Positions 21,921 through 29,576 of a stretch of 64,000 nucleotides of DNA are shown in pieces (the first letter of the stretch is position 1; every line of letters begins with the position of its first letter). Source of the stretch: Geobacter sp. UBA5730. GTDB lineage: Bacteria > Desulfobacterota > Desulfuromonadia > Geobacterales > Pseudopelobacteraceae. The stretch lies in the NCBI GenBank assembly GCA_002419465.1, contig DIGE01000007.1:105905-169904 (forward strand), read 5' to 3'. The notes under the pieces were generated by a model, which ran no database searches, was not told where the DNA came from, and was given only the letters and a program-made list of their open reading frames with translations. Both the position numbers and the translations under genes were made by a program.

Positions 21921-22814
21921 CTACCAGTCGTCGGAGGATCCCCCTCCGTCAAAACCGCCGCCGCCCCCCCCGAAGCTGTCGCCGCCGGAGGAGTAGCCAC
22001 CACCGCCGCCGTAGAAGATGGTCGGGCCACCGCCCCCGAAACCACCGCCGCCAGATGCGTTAAAAAGGTGCATCAGCAGACTGATCAGGAATCCGGCGGC
22101 TCCGCCTAACAATCCCAATAGCAAGATAGTGCTGTAGCCGGCTCCGAGGCTGAGTTCAACGGCCAACGGCAGTGCCACCCCTCCCGTCAGGGTCCCGGCG
22201 GTACGTGAAGATGCGCCGGCCACCGCAACGACAACGATTCCTGCGAGTGCAAGCATCATGAACAAGCCGTAGCCGCTGTTTTTCTTCTTTTTGACCGCCT
22301 TTCGGTCGGCCGAGGTAGCTTTGAATTCACCTTTGGTGGCGGCGATCACGGCATCCAGTCCGGCAGCGATGCCGGCGTCAAAATTGCCGGCCTTCAGGTG
22401 CGGGGCCATCACATTGCGGATGATCTGGCCAGCGGTGATATCCGGCAAGGCCCCTTGCAGACCGGTGCCCACTTCGATCCTGATCTTGCGCTCCTTTTTT
22501 GCCAGGATCAGCATCACCCCGTTGCCCTTGTCGTGCTGCCCGATTTTCCAGGCATCGCCCACCTTGATGGCATACCCTTCAATGGTTTCATCCTGCAGCG
22601 ATGGCACGGTCAGCACCACCAGCTGATTCGTGGTTTCCCGCTCAAAGGCTGCCAGCTTCTGTTCAAGCGCCTGTACCGTCTGGGGTGAGAGCAGGTTGCC
22701 GTAATCGTTGACCCGACCCTTGAGCGGGGGGACCTCCAAGGCATGTCCTGCTGCTACTGCACAGACCACCAGAAGTGCGCTGAATAGAAGAATTTTCAGA
22801 TGAGATAACCGCAT
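21921..22814 (-). CDS. TPM-domain membrane protein (YgcG family)
   Basis: 297 aa. Signal peptide, then the TPM domain (about 27-165): PPLKGRVNDYGNLLSPQTVQ, NQLVVLTVPSLQDETIEGYA, VGDAWKIGQHDKGNGVMLIL, RIEVGTGLQGALPDI. Two hydrophobic segments follow (about 184-205 and 220-245), and the tail is Gly-rich (GGGGFGGGGPTIFYGGGGG), ending FDGGGSSDDW. Family members act in membrane-protein or photosystem maintenance in other organisms; the bacterial role is unsettled. It is 24 bp after the lemA gene, the common LemA-TPM pairing. Confidence 0.9.
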   Translation of the reverse strand: MRLSHLKILLFSALLVVCAVAAGHALEVPPLKGRVNDYGNLLSPQTVQALEQKLAAFERETTNQLVVLTVPSLQDETIEGYAIKVGDAWKIGQHDKGNGVMLILAKKERKIRIEVGTGLQGALPDITAGQIIRNVMAPHLKAGNFDAGIAAGLDAVIAATKGEFKATSADRKAVKKKKNSGYGLFMMLALAGIVVVAVAGASSRTAGTLTGGVALPLAVELSLGAGYSTILLLGLLGGAAGFLISLLMHLFNASGGGGFGGGGPTIFYGGGGGYSSGGDSFGGGGGGFDGGGSSDDW

Positions 22815-22838
22815 GAACGCCTCGTGACCGGTCCGGTA

Positions 22839-23423
22839 TCAGAATTTTATTTTTGGGGCGGTTTTGGCCCCGTCTTCAGCCTTGAACGGCTCTTTACGTT
22901 TCAGGTGCAGGATTAGTGAGTTGGTCATGCTGTTGGGGAAGGTGCGGATACTGGTATTGAACAGCTGCACCGATTTGTTGTAGCGCTCACGGGCCACGTT
23001 GATCCGATTCTCGGTCCCCTCCAGCTGCTTCTGGAGGTCCAGGAAGTTCTGGTTGGCCTTCAGGTCGGGATATTGCTCAGCCACCACCATCAGACGGGAC
23101 AGGGCCGAAGAAAGTTCTCCCTGGTTCTGTTGAAATTTGTTGAGGGCGGCCGGATCGTTGATGGCGTCTTTGGTGAGTTGCATGGAGCCCACCTTGGCCC
23201 GGGCCTCGGTGACAGCCTTCAAGGTATCGCCCTCATGTTTGGCGTAGCCCTTGACCACTTCAACCAGATTCGGGATCAGGTCGTTACGCCGCTGGTAGGC
23301 TGATTCGACATTGCCCCAGGCGGCAATCACCGCCTCTTCGTTGGCCTGCATGGTGTTGTAGCCGCAACCGGACAAAAGAGCCAGCAGCAGGGTTGCCAGA
23401 ACTGCCTGAATACCTTGACGCAT
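22839..23423 (-). CDS. lemA: LemA family lipoprotein
   Basis: 194 aa, normal LemA length. The N-terminus MRQGIQAVLATLLLALLSGC has a lipobox LLSGC, then the family signature NEEAVIAAWGNVESAYQRRN and DLIPNLVEVVKGYAKHE. The rest is predicted helical, with LSRLMVVAEQYPDLKANQNF and RERYNKSVQLFNTSIRTFP near the C-terminus. LemA proteins form a membrane-anchored helical bundle; their function is not established, but they travel with TPM-domain proteins, as here. AAGGAGG precedes the ATG. Confidence 0.93.
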   Translation of the reverse strand: MRQGIQAVLATLLLALLSGCGYNTMQANEEAVIAAWGNVESAYQRRNDLIPNLVEVVKGYAKHEGDTLKAVTEARAKVGSMQLTKDAINDPAALNKFQQNQGELSSALSRLMVVAEQYPDLKANQNFLDLQKQLEGTENRINVARERYNKSVQLFNTSIRTFPNSMTNSLILHLKRKEPFKAEDGAKTAPKIKF

Positions 23424-23491
23424 AGAAACGTTCCTCCTTACCTGTCATGTTTGAGTGTCCCCACGCTACCACGCCAAGTCTGGAAGGCAGG

Positions 23492-23761
23492 TCACGGAGG
23501 CGGATCGTTGTGGCGGAACTTCAGTTTCATACCCGCCAGAGCCAGGTTGCAGAGCAGCGGGGTGATGTTTGCGACAATTAACGGGATGTCCCGGATAAGA
23601 ATACCGTAGATCAACCACATTGCAACCCCTACTGAGAGCAGGAGTGGCTGCCAGATGGAAAGGTCGCGGGCATGGCGGCTCTGATAGGTTTTTACTACCT
23701 GCGGCAGACTGGCCACGCTGGTCAGCAGGCCTGCAATCATCCCGATCCAGGCAGGGTTCAT
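23492..23761 (-). CDS. SemiSWEET-type sugar transporter subunit
   Basis: 89 aa with three predicted helices, the size of a SemiSWEET half-transporter that dimerises to form a sugar uniporter. The first helix ends with the PQ motif ASLPQVVKTYQSR; SIWQPLLLSVGVAMWLIYG is the second and the inner-loop/helix three ANITPLLCNLALAGMKLK completes the bundle. Its ATG overlaps the stop of the methyltransferase gene upstream as ATGA, so translation is coupled. Substrate cannot be read from sequence. Confidence 0.88.
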   Translation of the reverse strand: MNPAWIGMIAGLLTSVASLPQVVKTYQSRHARDLSIWQPLLLSVGVAMWLIYGILIRDIPLIVANITPLLCNLALAGMKLKFRHNDPPP

Positions 23762-24498
23762 GATGATTTTTTCCGGCCGCCAAAGCCTTCGGTGGCCCAG
23801 TCAACCTGGGAAAGCATTCCTCGCAGGATGGTCACTTCACGACTGTCCAGCTCGGACCGGAAAAAGATTCGTCGAAGTGAGCGCATCATGTGGGCAGGAT
23901 TCTGGGGGTTAAGGAAGCCGATCCGGGCCAAGGTTCCTTCCAGATGGCCGAACAGTGACTCCAGTTCTCCTGATGGAGCGGTCTCGCGCTGTTGTTTGAG
24001 ATGATCGGCCTGGATCACGTTAAACAGCTCGTAACAAAAGATCAGGACCGATTGGGCCAGGTTCAGGGAACCGCAGTCTTCACTGGAGGGGATGGTTGCC
24101 TGGATGCTACAGAGTGACAGCTCCTCCGTAGACAGGCCGTGGTCTTCCCGGCCAAAGACCAGCGCGGCGGTTCCGTCACCACGTTGCAACAGGGAGTGGG
24201 CAACCTGGGGAGGTGTCAGCAATTCCTGGCGGTACTTGCCGGTCCTGCGGGTGGTGGCAACCGATACCGTGGTGTCTGCCAAGGCGGCCGACAGGGTCGG
24301 GTAGCACTCGGCTTGTTCCAGCAGGTTTCGGGCAGAGACCGCAAACATGGTCGCATCCGGGTGCTGGTGGTCACAGCCGGCCACCAGCCGCAGCCGCGAT
24401 AGCCCCATGTTTTTCATGGCACGGCAGACCATGCCGATGTTGCCGGGGGAGCGGGGTTCCACCAGTACCACTACGATAGTGTCGAGCAGCGTGCTCAT
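23758..24498 (-). CDS. TrmJ-like tRNA/rRNA 2'-O-methyltransferase
   Basis: SPOUT (TrmH family, group 1) methylase, 246 aa. The N-terminal motif VVLVEPRSPGNIGMVCRAM carries the conserved Asn-Ile-Gly, ALVFGREDHGLSTEELSLC is motif 2 and SLNLAQSVLIFCYELF is the SAM-knot motif 3. This group includes TrmJ, which 2'-O-methylates position 32 of tRNAs; the exact target here is inferred only. The C-terminal extension FGHLEGTLARIGFLNPQNPA is typical of TrmJ/LasT proteins. GGAG lies before the ATG. Confidence 0.9.
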   Translation of the reverse strand: MSTLLDTIVVVLVEPRSPGNIGMVCRAMKNMGLSRLRLVAGCDHQHPDATMFAVSARNLLEQAECYPTLSAALADTTVSVATTRRTGKYRQELLTPPQVAHSLLQRGDGTAALVFGREDHGLSTEELSLCSIQATIPSSEDCGSLNLAQSVLIFCYELFNVIQADHLKQQRETAPSGELESLFGHLEGTLARIGFLNPQNPAHMMRSLRRIFFRSELDSREVTILRGMLSQVDWATEGFGGRKKSS

Positions 24499-24581
24499 CT
24501 GAAACTCCGTTGATAGGGGGGCATGGCAATCGCCCCGGATGATGATGGACCGGATTTTTCAGACGCCGGGGTGTGGGGAAG

Positions 24582-25544
24582 TTAGACGGAGAGACGACCG
24601 GCGATCTCCGCTTGCATCAAATCAATCATCTCGGTCACCTTGGCCTCAGGGTCAATGGCGGTTGCCTCTGCTGCGACAGCAGCAAGCAAGGAAGCTGTCC
24701 TGGCAGGGTCAAGCAGCAATGAGCTGCCACCGTTCTGCTGGAGCTGGCGGTCAACCAGGGTGGCTCCCTGACGGCTTAAGTAGGCGGAGGCTATCTCCTG
24801 GAGGTCGGCAACGATATCCAGGAGCTGATTACTGTGGTCGCCGGTGTCCTGGACTATGGCAGGAGTTGCGGTGCTGGATGGAACAGGTCGTTTGGCACTG
24901 CGCTGCTGAGCTCCCTCCCAGAGACGCTCGATGTTGACCATCTCCAGCAGGTTGTGCAGCATCAAATCACTGGTTGGTTGGCTACTACGGACCTCCACAC
25001 AGGCACCGGGCAGCGCCGCAACCTTTTGTGACTCGTGTGGCGAGGTTTCTATTTCCCGGACAGCATCGTGGTAGAAGCCGAGCGGTGTCCCTTCCTTGTA
25101 AAAGATCATGGCGTTACGCTCTGCCGAAGTAAAGAGTACGGTGCCGTTGATTGCCTGAAGTTTCATTCGTTCAAGCAGCGCCTTGAGGTCAACGGTGCGG
25201 ACCTCTTGAGATTGCAGAATCGCATCGCCGTGCAATAGGGCGTGGGTGCACATCACCAGATCAGTGGTCATCCGGTAGACATTGAACTGTCCGTCCTGGG
25301 ATACTACACAGTCAAAAAGGCCACTAATAGCCTCAAAGCCGCTTTTCCGCCGCTCACCTTCCAGCAGCAGGGTGCTGATCAGCGCCCCCTTCGCAAACAG
25401 CGCATAGGCTTCGGCGGTTGGGCTGAGATAGCTCAGGTAGCCGGTGAAACCACCACTCGCCATCTTGGTCAGCACTTCAGGCAGTTTGATCTTGTGCGAG
25501 GGGAGGTGTTCGTAGAGCGGATTGGAACGCGGCAGGATCAACAT
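24582..25544 (-). CDS. Paralogue pair member 1, unknown cytoplasmic family
   Basis: 320 aa without signal peptide or TM segment. The N-terminal half (1-170) has RSNPLYEHLPSHKIKLPEVL, SGGFTGYLSYLSPTAEAY, LLHGDAILQSQEV and NAMIFYKEGTPLGFYHDAV. The same blocks occur in the 28465 gene, so the two are paralogues. The first part suggests a roadblock/PATAN-like alpha-beta effector domain; a variable linker and a helical C-terminal domain (about 235-320, LLDIVADLQEIASAYLSR) follow. The C-terminal helical domain also matches (LVDRQLQQNGGSSLL against IIDKELTSAGGNSCL). I do not recognise a named family. It stands alone, divergent from the TPR gene at 25761. Confidence 0.75.
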   Translation of the reverse strand: MLILPRSNPLYEHLPSHKIKLPEVLTKMASGGFTGYLSYLSPTAEAYALFAKGALISTLLLEGERRKSGFEAISGLFDCVVSQDGQFNVYRMTTDLVMCTHALLHGDAILQSQEVRTVDLKALLERMKLQAINGTVLFTSAERNAMIFYKEGTPLGFYHDAVREIETSPHESQKVAALPGACVEVRSSQPTSDLMLHNLLEMVNIERLWEGAQQRSAKRPVPSSTATPAIVQDTGDHSNQLLDIVADLQEIASAYLSRQGATLVDRQLQQNGGSSLLLDPARTASLLAAVAAEATAIDPEAKVTEMIDLMQAEIAGRLSV

Positions 25545-25663
25545 GCTTACTGCACCCTTCTGAAATTAATCTGGCCTAGTCTTTATGTGACTGCTACTGA
25601 TTACTGTATTTAGCCGTTCCTGTCAAAGGATTTGCCCGGCCGGTAAAGGGCGGGTGTACAGCC

Positions 25664-25692
25664 TTGACAGCAGGATGGTATTAAATTATCGT
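25664..25692 (+). promoter_or_regulatory. Candidate sigma-70 promoter of the TPR gene
   Basis: TTGACA, 17-bp spacer, TATCGT, 69 bp before the GTG start. The 25545-25760 interval contains no gene and serves both divergent units. Confidence 0.55.
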
Positions 25693-25760
25693 TCAAAACT
25701 AAACCAGTTTGTTGACGATTAGCGTCCAACCTCGGCATGACTGAAATCACAGGAGCCTGT

Positions 25761-27566
25761 GTGACCAAAAAGGAAAAACTGATAGCCGATGCCCAGAAAC
25801 TGATCCAAAAGGGGCAGATGGACAAGGCGATCAAGAGTTATCAGGATGCGCTGGCCCTTGATCTTGGTGACCAGCGGGTACGTCAGCGGCTTGCTGAGAT
25901 GCTGATTCGTGTCAACCGTCTTGATGAGGCGCGCAGTGAGTTTAGTGCTGTTGGCAAGGCTCTGGCCACCAGCGGTTTTTATCTCAAGGCCATCGCTGTT
26001 TACAAGCAGATTGAGAAACTGTTCCCTGACGATATCACCATTACGCTGACCTTGGCCTCCCTGAACGAAAAGCATGGTCTGATTGCTCAAGCCATGGCTG
26101 AATACAAAAAGGCCTTTGAGTACTATGAACGCCAGCTGAACATGGCAGAGGCGGTCAAGGTGCTGGAGGCCATGCAAAAGCTTGACCCCCAGAACGTCAA
26201 TATCCGGCTTAAACTGGCTGAGGTATTACATCAGCTCGGTAAGCTTGATGACTCGTATCAAGCCTTTGTTTCCCTGGCGGGCTTGGTGGTGGAGCGTCGT
26301 GATGATGCCTCGTTCCATCGGCTTGTTGCGCGTGTCGGCCAGCTCTTCCCTGAAAAGATGGATGTCGCACGTTTGGTGTTGGAGCACCAGATTGAAGAGG
26401 GAAATGGGGAACAGGCGGTACAGCTGCTACATTCCCTGCTGAAGTCCGATCCGCAAGTTTTGTGGATCTGGCAGCTGATTGTGGCGGCCTATGACCGGCT
26501 TGGACATCTTGGCAAGCTCAAGACATCCAGCCAGCATTTTATCAAGTTTTTTCCTGGTGAACTGGCGCCACGAGAGCACCTGCTCCGTTGTTTGCTGGCT
26601 GAGCAGGACGCTGAGGGGATGCTTGTCCAACTGGAGGCCGCCGAGCCGGTCTTTATTGCAGCCGGCGCTGTTGCCACCCTCAAGGAGTTGTATCTTGAGC
26701 TGGAAAAATTGATCCCGATTGATGTGCGGGTCCTCAAGGGGTTGATTCGATCCTGCCAGGCCTACGGCGAGACGGATCTGGCAGCACAGTATGTCGCGAA
26801 AATTTCCTCGCTGGCGTCGTTGTCCGGCTCAACCGCACCGCTTGTGGCTGTAGCGTCTGAGCAGGCAGCGGTACCTCAGGAGAGGGTGCCTGAGCCGGTT
26901 TTGCACGAAGAAAGTCGTCCGGCTGAACACGTGCCACCACCGGTAGCCACAGCTGCTATCAGTGATCCGGCACAGGCCGCCAACGAGCTGTATGAAATTG
27001 AGATTGAGTTGGACCTTGATGAAGAGCCGGCCAACGCCCCTGTTCCCGTTGCTGCCAGCACAGAGAGTTGGTTTGACACGGTGAGCGACATCTTCGATAC
27101 GATCACAACCACATCCGGGACGGTCAAGTACGGAGAAGGCCTTGAAAATGGTGATTCTCAATCCCACTATGACCTGGGGATGGCTTTTCGTGAGATGGGT
27201 CTTCTGGATGAGGCGATTATTGAGTTTCGCCGGGCATCCGAAGATGCTCGCCGTCGGGTGGAGTGTTTGATACAGCAGGGATCCTGTTTACGGGACAAGG
27301 GCGAGCTTGGTTTGGCTGAGAGTGCCCTGCAGTCGTTGCTGGCTGCACCAGGGCTCTCCTTGGAAGAGGGCAGTGCTATCCGGTACGAGCTGGCGCTCAC
27401 CTTTGAGGCTGATGGACGTGCCGCTGATGCTGCCCGGCTGTATGGCGAAATTGAGGCTTCCAATCCAGCCTTCCGTGATGTTAAATTACGTCTTCAGCAG
27501 ACGGGAGAAACTGCCGATGTTTTTGATTTCGATGAGGATGAGTTGCTGGATTTTGAGCTGAAATAA
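25761..27566 (+). CDS. Tetratricopeptide-repeat protein
   Basis: 601 aa. Start placed at the GTG at 25761, which has CAGGAG 6 nt upstream; the ATG at 25737 has no site. The N-terminus KKEKLIADAQKLIQKGQMDK opens an array of TPR helices that covers about residues 5-360 (for example AIKSYQDALALDLGDQRVRQ, AMAEYKKAFEYYERQLNMAE). An acidic Ala/Pro/Val linker follows (about 365-450), then a second TPR block (GMAFREMGLLDEAIIEFRRA onwards), and the end is FDFDEDELLDFELK. The two-block layout with an acidic linker suggests a scaffold; no signal peptide is present. Partners may be the paralogous pair and the membrane protein beside it. No specific function can be claimed. Confidence 0.88.
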   Translation: MTKKEKLIADAQKLIQKGQMDKAIKSYQDALALDLGDQRVRQRLAEMLIRVNRLDEARSEFSAVGKALATSGFYLKAIAVYKQIEKLFPDDITITLTLASLNEKHGLIAQAMAEYKKAFEYYERQLNMAEAVKVLEAMQKLDPQNVNIRLKLAEVLHQLGKLDDSYQAFVSLAGLVVERRDDASFHRLVARVGQLFPEKMDVARLVLEHQIEEGNGEQAVQLLHSLLKSDPQVLWIWQLIVAAYDRLGHLGKLKTSSQHFIKFFPGELAPREHLLRCLLAEQDAEGMLVQLEAAEPVFIAAGAVATLKELYLELEKLIPIDVRVLKGLIRSCQAYGETDLAAQYVAKISSLASLSGSTAPLVAVASEQAAVPQERVPEPVLHEESRPAEHVPPPVATAAISDPAQAANELYEIEIELDLDEEPANAPVPVAASTESWFDTVSDIFDTITTTSGTVKYGEGLENGDSQSHYDLGMAFREMGLLDEAIIEFRRASEDARRRVECLIQQGSCLRDKGELGLAESALQSLLAAPGLSLEEGSAIRYELALTFEADGRAADAARLYGEIEASNPAFRDVKLRLQQTGETADVFDFDEDELLDFELK

Positions 27567-27588
27567 TCTGTCTGAGTCAGATGCTGGA

Positions 27589-27623
27589 AAAGCCCCGCCA
27601 CCGGTTTCGGTGAGCGGGGCTTT
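27589..27623. terminator. Bidirectional terminator after the TPR gene
   Basis: AAAGCCCCGC-CACCG, loop GTTT, CGGTG-A-GCGGGGCTTT: a 15-bp stem with one bulge between two convergent genes. Confidence 0.9.
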
Positions 27624-27654
27624 CTGTGTTTTGGGCCAATTTCTCGTATGTGGG

Positions 27655-28431
27655 CTATTTGAGCAGCTTGTAGAGGAAGGCAAAGGTGCCGGAAACCGCC
27701 ATCGCCGCAAGTAGTCCGGCATAGTCATAGACCTGGCGTGCCACATTGATCCGGCGCCAGTACTCTTCCGAGTCGTCCAGCTTAATGTCCAGGTCAAAGC
27801 CCACCTCATCCAGATCAAGTTGGAAGGCGATGTTTCCCCATAAACGGTCCCACTGGAAGACCTGCAGGTATAGCTCGGATCCTTTCCACAGGAGGATGCA
27901 GAGGAAGACAATGCCGAAACAGATAAATGCTTTGGAAATGGGGGAGTCCTTGATGGCGTAGTAGATTTTACGAATGATCTCCAGGTTCATCAGGGTCAGG
28001 AAGACCCAGATAGCATTTTCTACCATCTTGATGTTACGGACAGTGAACATGCTGGGTTCCGGGTTGATTGCCAGAAAAACCCAGGAAAGGACCAGGAGCA
28101 GTATGGTTGTCAGGTAAACCGTCTGTTTCCGTCCAGTGATCTCAAAGGTCCGGCAGAAGACGTAGTATTCGAGGAACCCGTGGGTAATCAGCATGATTGC
28201 CACGGTGCCGGTGATGTAGGTGAAGGCGGCGGTGGTCGGCGTATGGAACAGTTTGTTCAGCAAATAAAACTGACTGAGCAGGATCAGGAAAAAACCTATG
28301 GAGATGCTGGTCCAGATCCGGGCATTGCCAAGGCTGAAAACAAAGCTGATTAATCCGGCCAATAGCCAGAAAACAAGTTGGATAAGGTAGATTGGTGGAA
28401 TCCCTTGTAATTGCTCCAGCAGTATCTCCAT
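27655..28431 (-). CDS. Multi-spanning membrane protein, unknown function
   Basis: 258 aa with seven or so hydrophobic segments (about residues 14-34, 38-58, 66-90, 103-121, 137-156, 170-188 and 238-256). Between the last two lies a hydrophilic, acidic stretch (AFQLDLDEVGFDLDIKLDDS). The fold resembles seven-helix sensor input domains, but no output domain is attached. A Trp-rich motif, LLWKGSELYLQVFQWDRLWG, is distinctive. It is 33 bp downstream of the 28465 gene on the same strand, probably one operon. Unknown family. Confidence 0.75.
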   Translation of the reverse strand: MEILLEQLQGIPPIYLIQLVFWLLAGLISFVFSLGNARIWTSISIGFFLILLSQFYLLNKLFHTPTTAAFTYITGTVAIMLITHGFLEYYVFCRTFEITGRKQTVYLTTILLLVLSWVFLAINPEPSMFTVRNIKMVENAIWVFLTLMNLEIIRKIYYAIKDSPISKAFICFGIVFLCILLWKGSELYLQVFQWDRLWGNIAFQLDLDEVGFDLDIKLDDSEEYWRRINVARQVYDYAGLLAAMAVSGTFAFLYKLLK

Positions 28432-28464
28432 CGTGTCCCCCTGATTGGTGCGTAGACGGTAATC

Positions 28465-29424
28465 TTAGGCCCGTGCCTGGATGAGCAGGGCAGAAATCTT
28501 TTCTTTCATTTCAGCGATTTTTTTGACGCTGATTAGCAGCTTGGCTGCCTTTTCCAGAGCGGTCATAAACTGTTCTGATCGCTCTTGCTCCAGCAGGCAG
28601 CTATTGCCGCCAGCGGAGGTCAATTCTTTGTCGATAATCCCTCGGCCGACGTTGCCCACATATTCGATGTAAATGGTACGAATCTGGTTTTCAAGGTCAG
28701 TCAGCCGGTTTATGGACTGCATCCGATCCTTGTCGGCCAGCTCTCTATTCATGCGGTTAAGCTCTGCCTGCTGACGTGCGACGGCAGCGTCCCAGATCTT
28801 GGCAACATTGATGACATCCAGCAGATCATGGGACATCAGTTCATCGGCACTGACCGTGGTGTAGAGATCCAGTTTTGCCTTGGGATCCTGGGCCAGCTGC
28901 TGAGATTCACCAGGTGAACTGTCGATGTCCTGTGAACCGTCATGGAAGAAGCCCAGCGGATTACCCTCTTTGTAGAAGATCATGGCGGATTTTTCGTCGG
29001 TGTAAATCCGCAAACAGCCGTTCATCTGTTCTTGTTTGACTCGTTCCAGCAGTGTCTTGATGTCTATCAGGGCCAGTTCCTGGGAACGATAGAGGGCCTC
29101 CCCTTGCAGCAGGGCATGGACACACATGGTCAAGTCTTTTGAAAGGCGGTAGACATCCATGGTACCGGTGCCGCTGGTCACCATCTGCTCCGCCAGCGAA
29201 GTCATGGCTTCAAAGCCAAAAATGCTCTGTCCTTGTGATGGTGCCAGGATGGTGCTGGCCAACTTACCCGATTCAAACACCAGGATGCCGGTTGCTGTAG
29301 GGAAGGTGAAGCTGGCATAGCCGGTAAAACTGCCGTTGGCGAGCTTCATAACCACATCGGTCAATTTTAGCTTGGTGACAGCAAGGTTTTCAAAAAGGGG
29401 GTTACCCTTCGGGAGTTGAAACAT
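28465..29424 (-). CDS. Paralogue pair member 2, unknown cytoplasmic family
   Basis: 319 aa from ATG 29424, which is preceded by GGAGGCTTCC; the frame continues to 29466 without a site. Blocks shared with the 24582 protein: KGNPLFENLAVTKLKLTDVV, NGSFTGYASFTFPTATGILV, YRLSKDLTMCVHALLQGEAL, DIKTLLERVKQEQMNGCLRI and SAMIFYKEGNPLGFFHDGS. A coiled-coil stretch (ARQQAELNRMNRELADKDRM) and a helical domain follow. The invariant MIFYKEG-PLGF-HD segment probably forms a ligand or partner surface. Together with the membrane protein downstream it may form a sensory or polarity module; this is inference. Confidence 0.75.
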   Translation of the reverse strand: MFQLPKGNPLFENLAVTKLKLTDVVMKLANGSFTGYASFTFPTATGILVFESGKLASTILAPSQGQSIFGFEAMTSLAEQMVTSGTGTMDVYRLSKDLTMCVHALLQGEALYRSQELALIDIKTLLERVKQEQMNGCLRIYTDEKSAMIFYKEGNPLGFFHDGSQDIDSSPGESQQLAQDPKAKLDLYTTVSADELMSHDLLDVINVAKIWDAAVARQQAELNRMNRELADKDRMQSINRLTDLENQIRTIYIEYVGNVGRGIIDKELTSAGGNSCLLEQERSEQFMTALEKAAKLLISVKKIAEMKEKISALLIQARA

Positions 29425-29576
29425 GGAAGCCTCCTGCGTGGTGTTGGTGAGGGAACGGCAACACAAAAAAGACTCACAAAACTATAATAATTTTGCGAAT
29501 CTGTCAAAAATATTTATGCGGGGTGTGTGTGCTGACCGGGGATGAACAGGATCATCCCCGGTCAGAAAAGGTGAGG

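Noticed and set aside
24582..29424. Paralogous pair as MglB/roadblock proteins
   Set aside because: Size and blocks do not match the short roadblock fold well enough; left as an unknown family.
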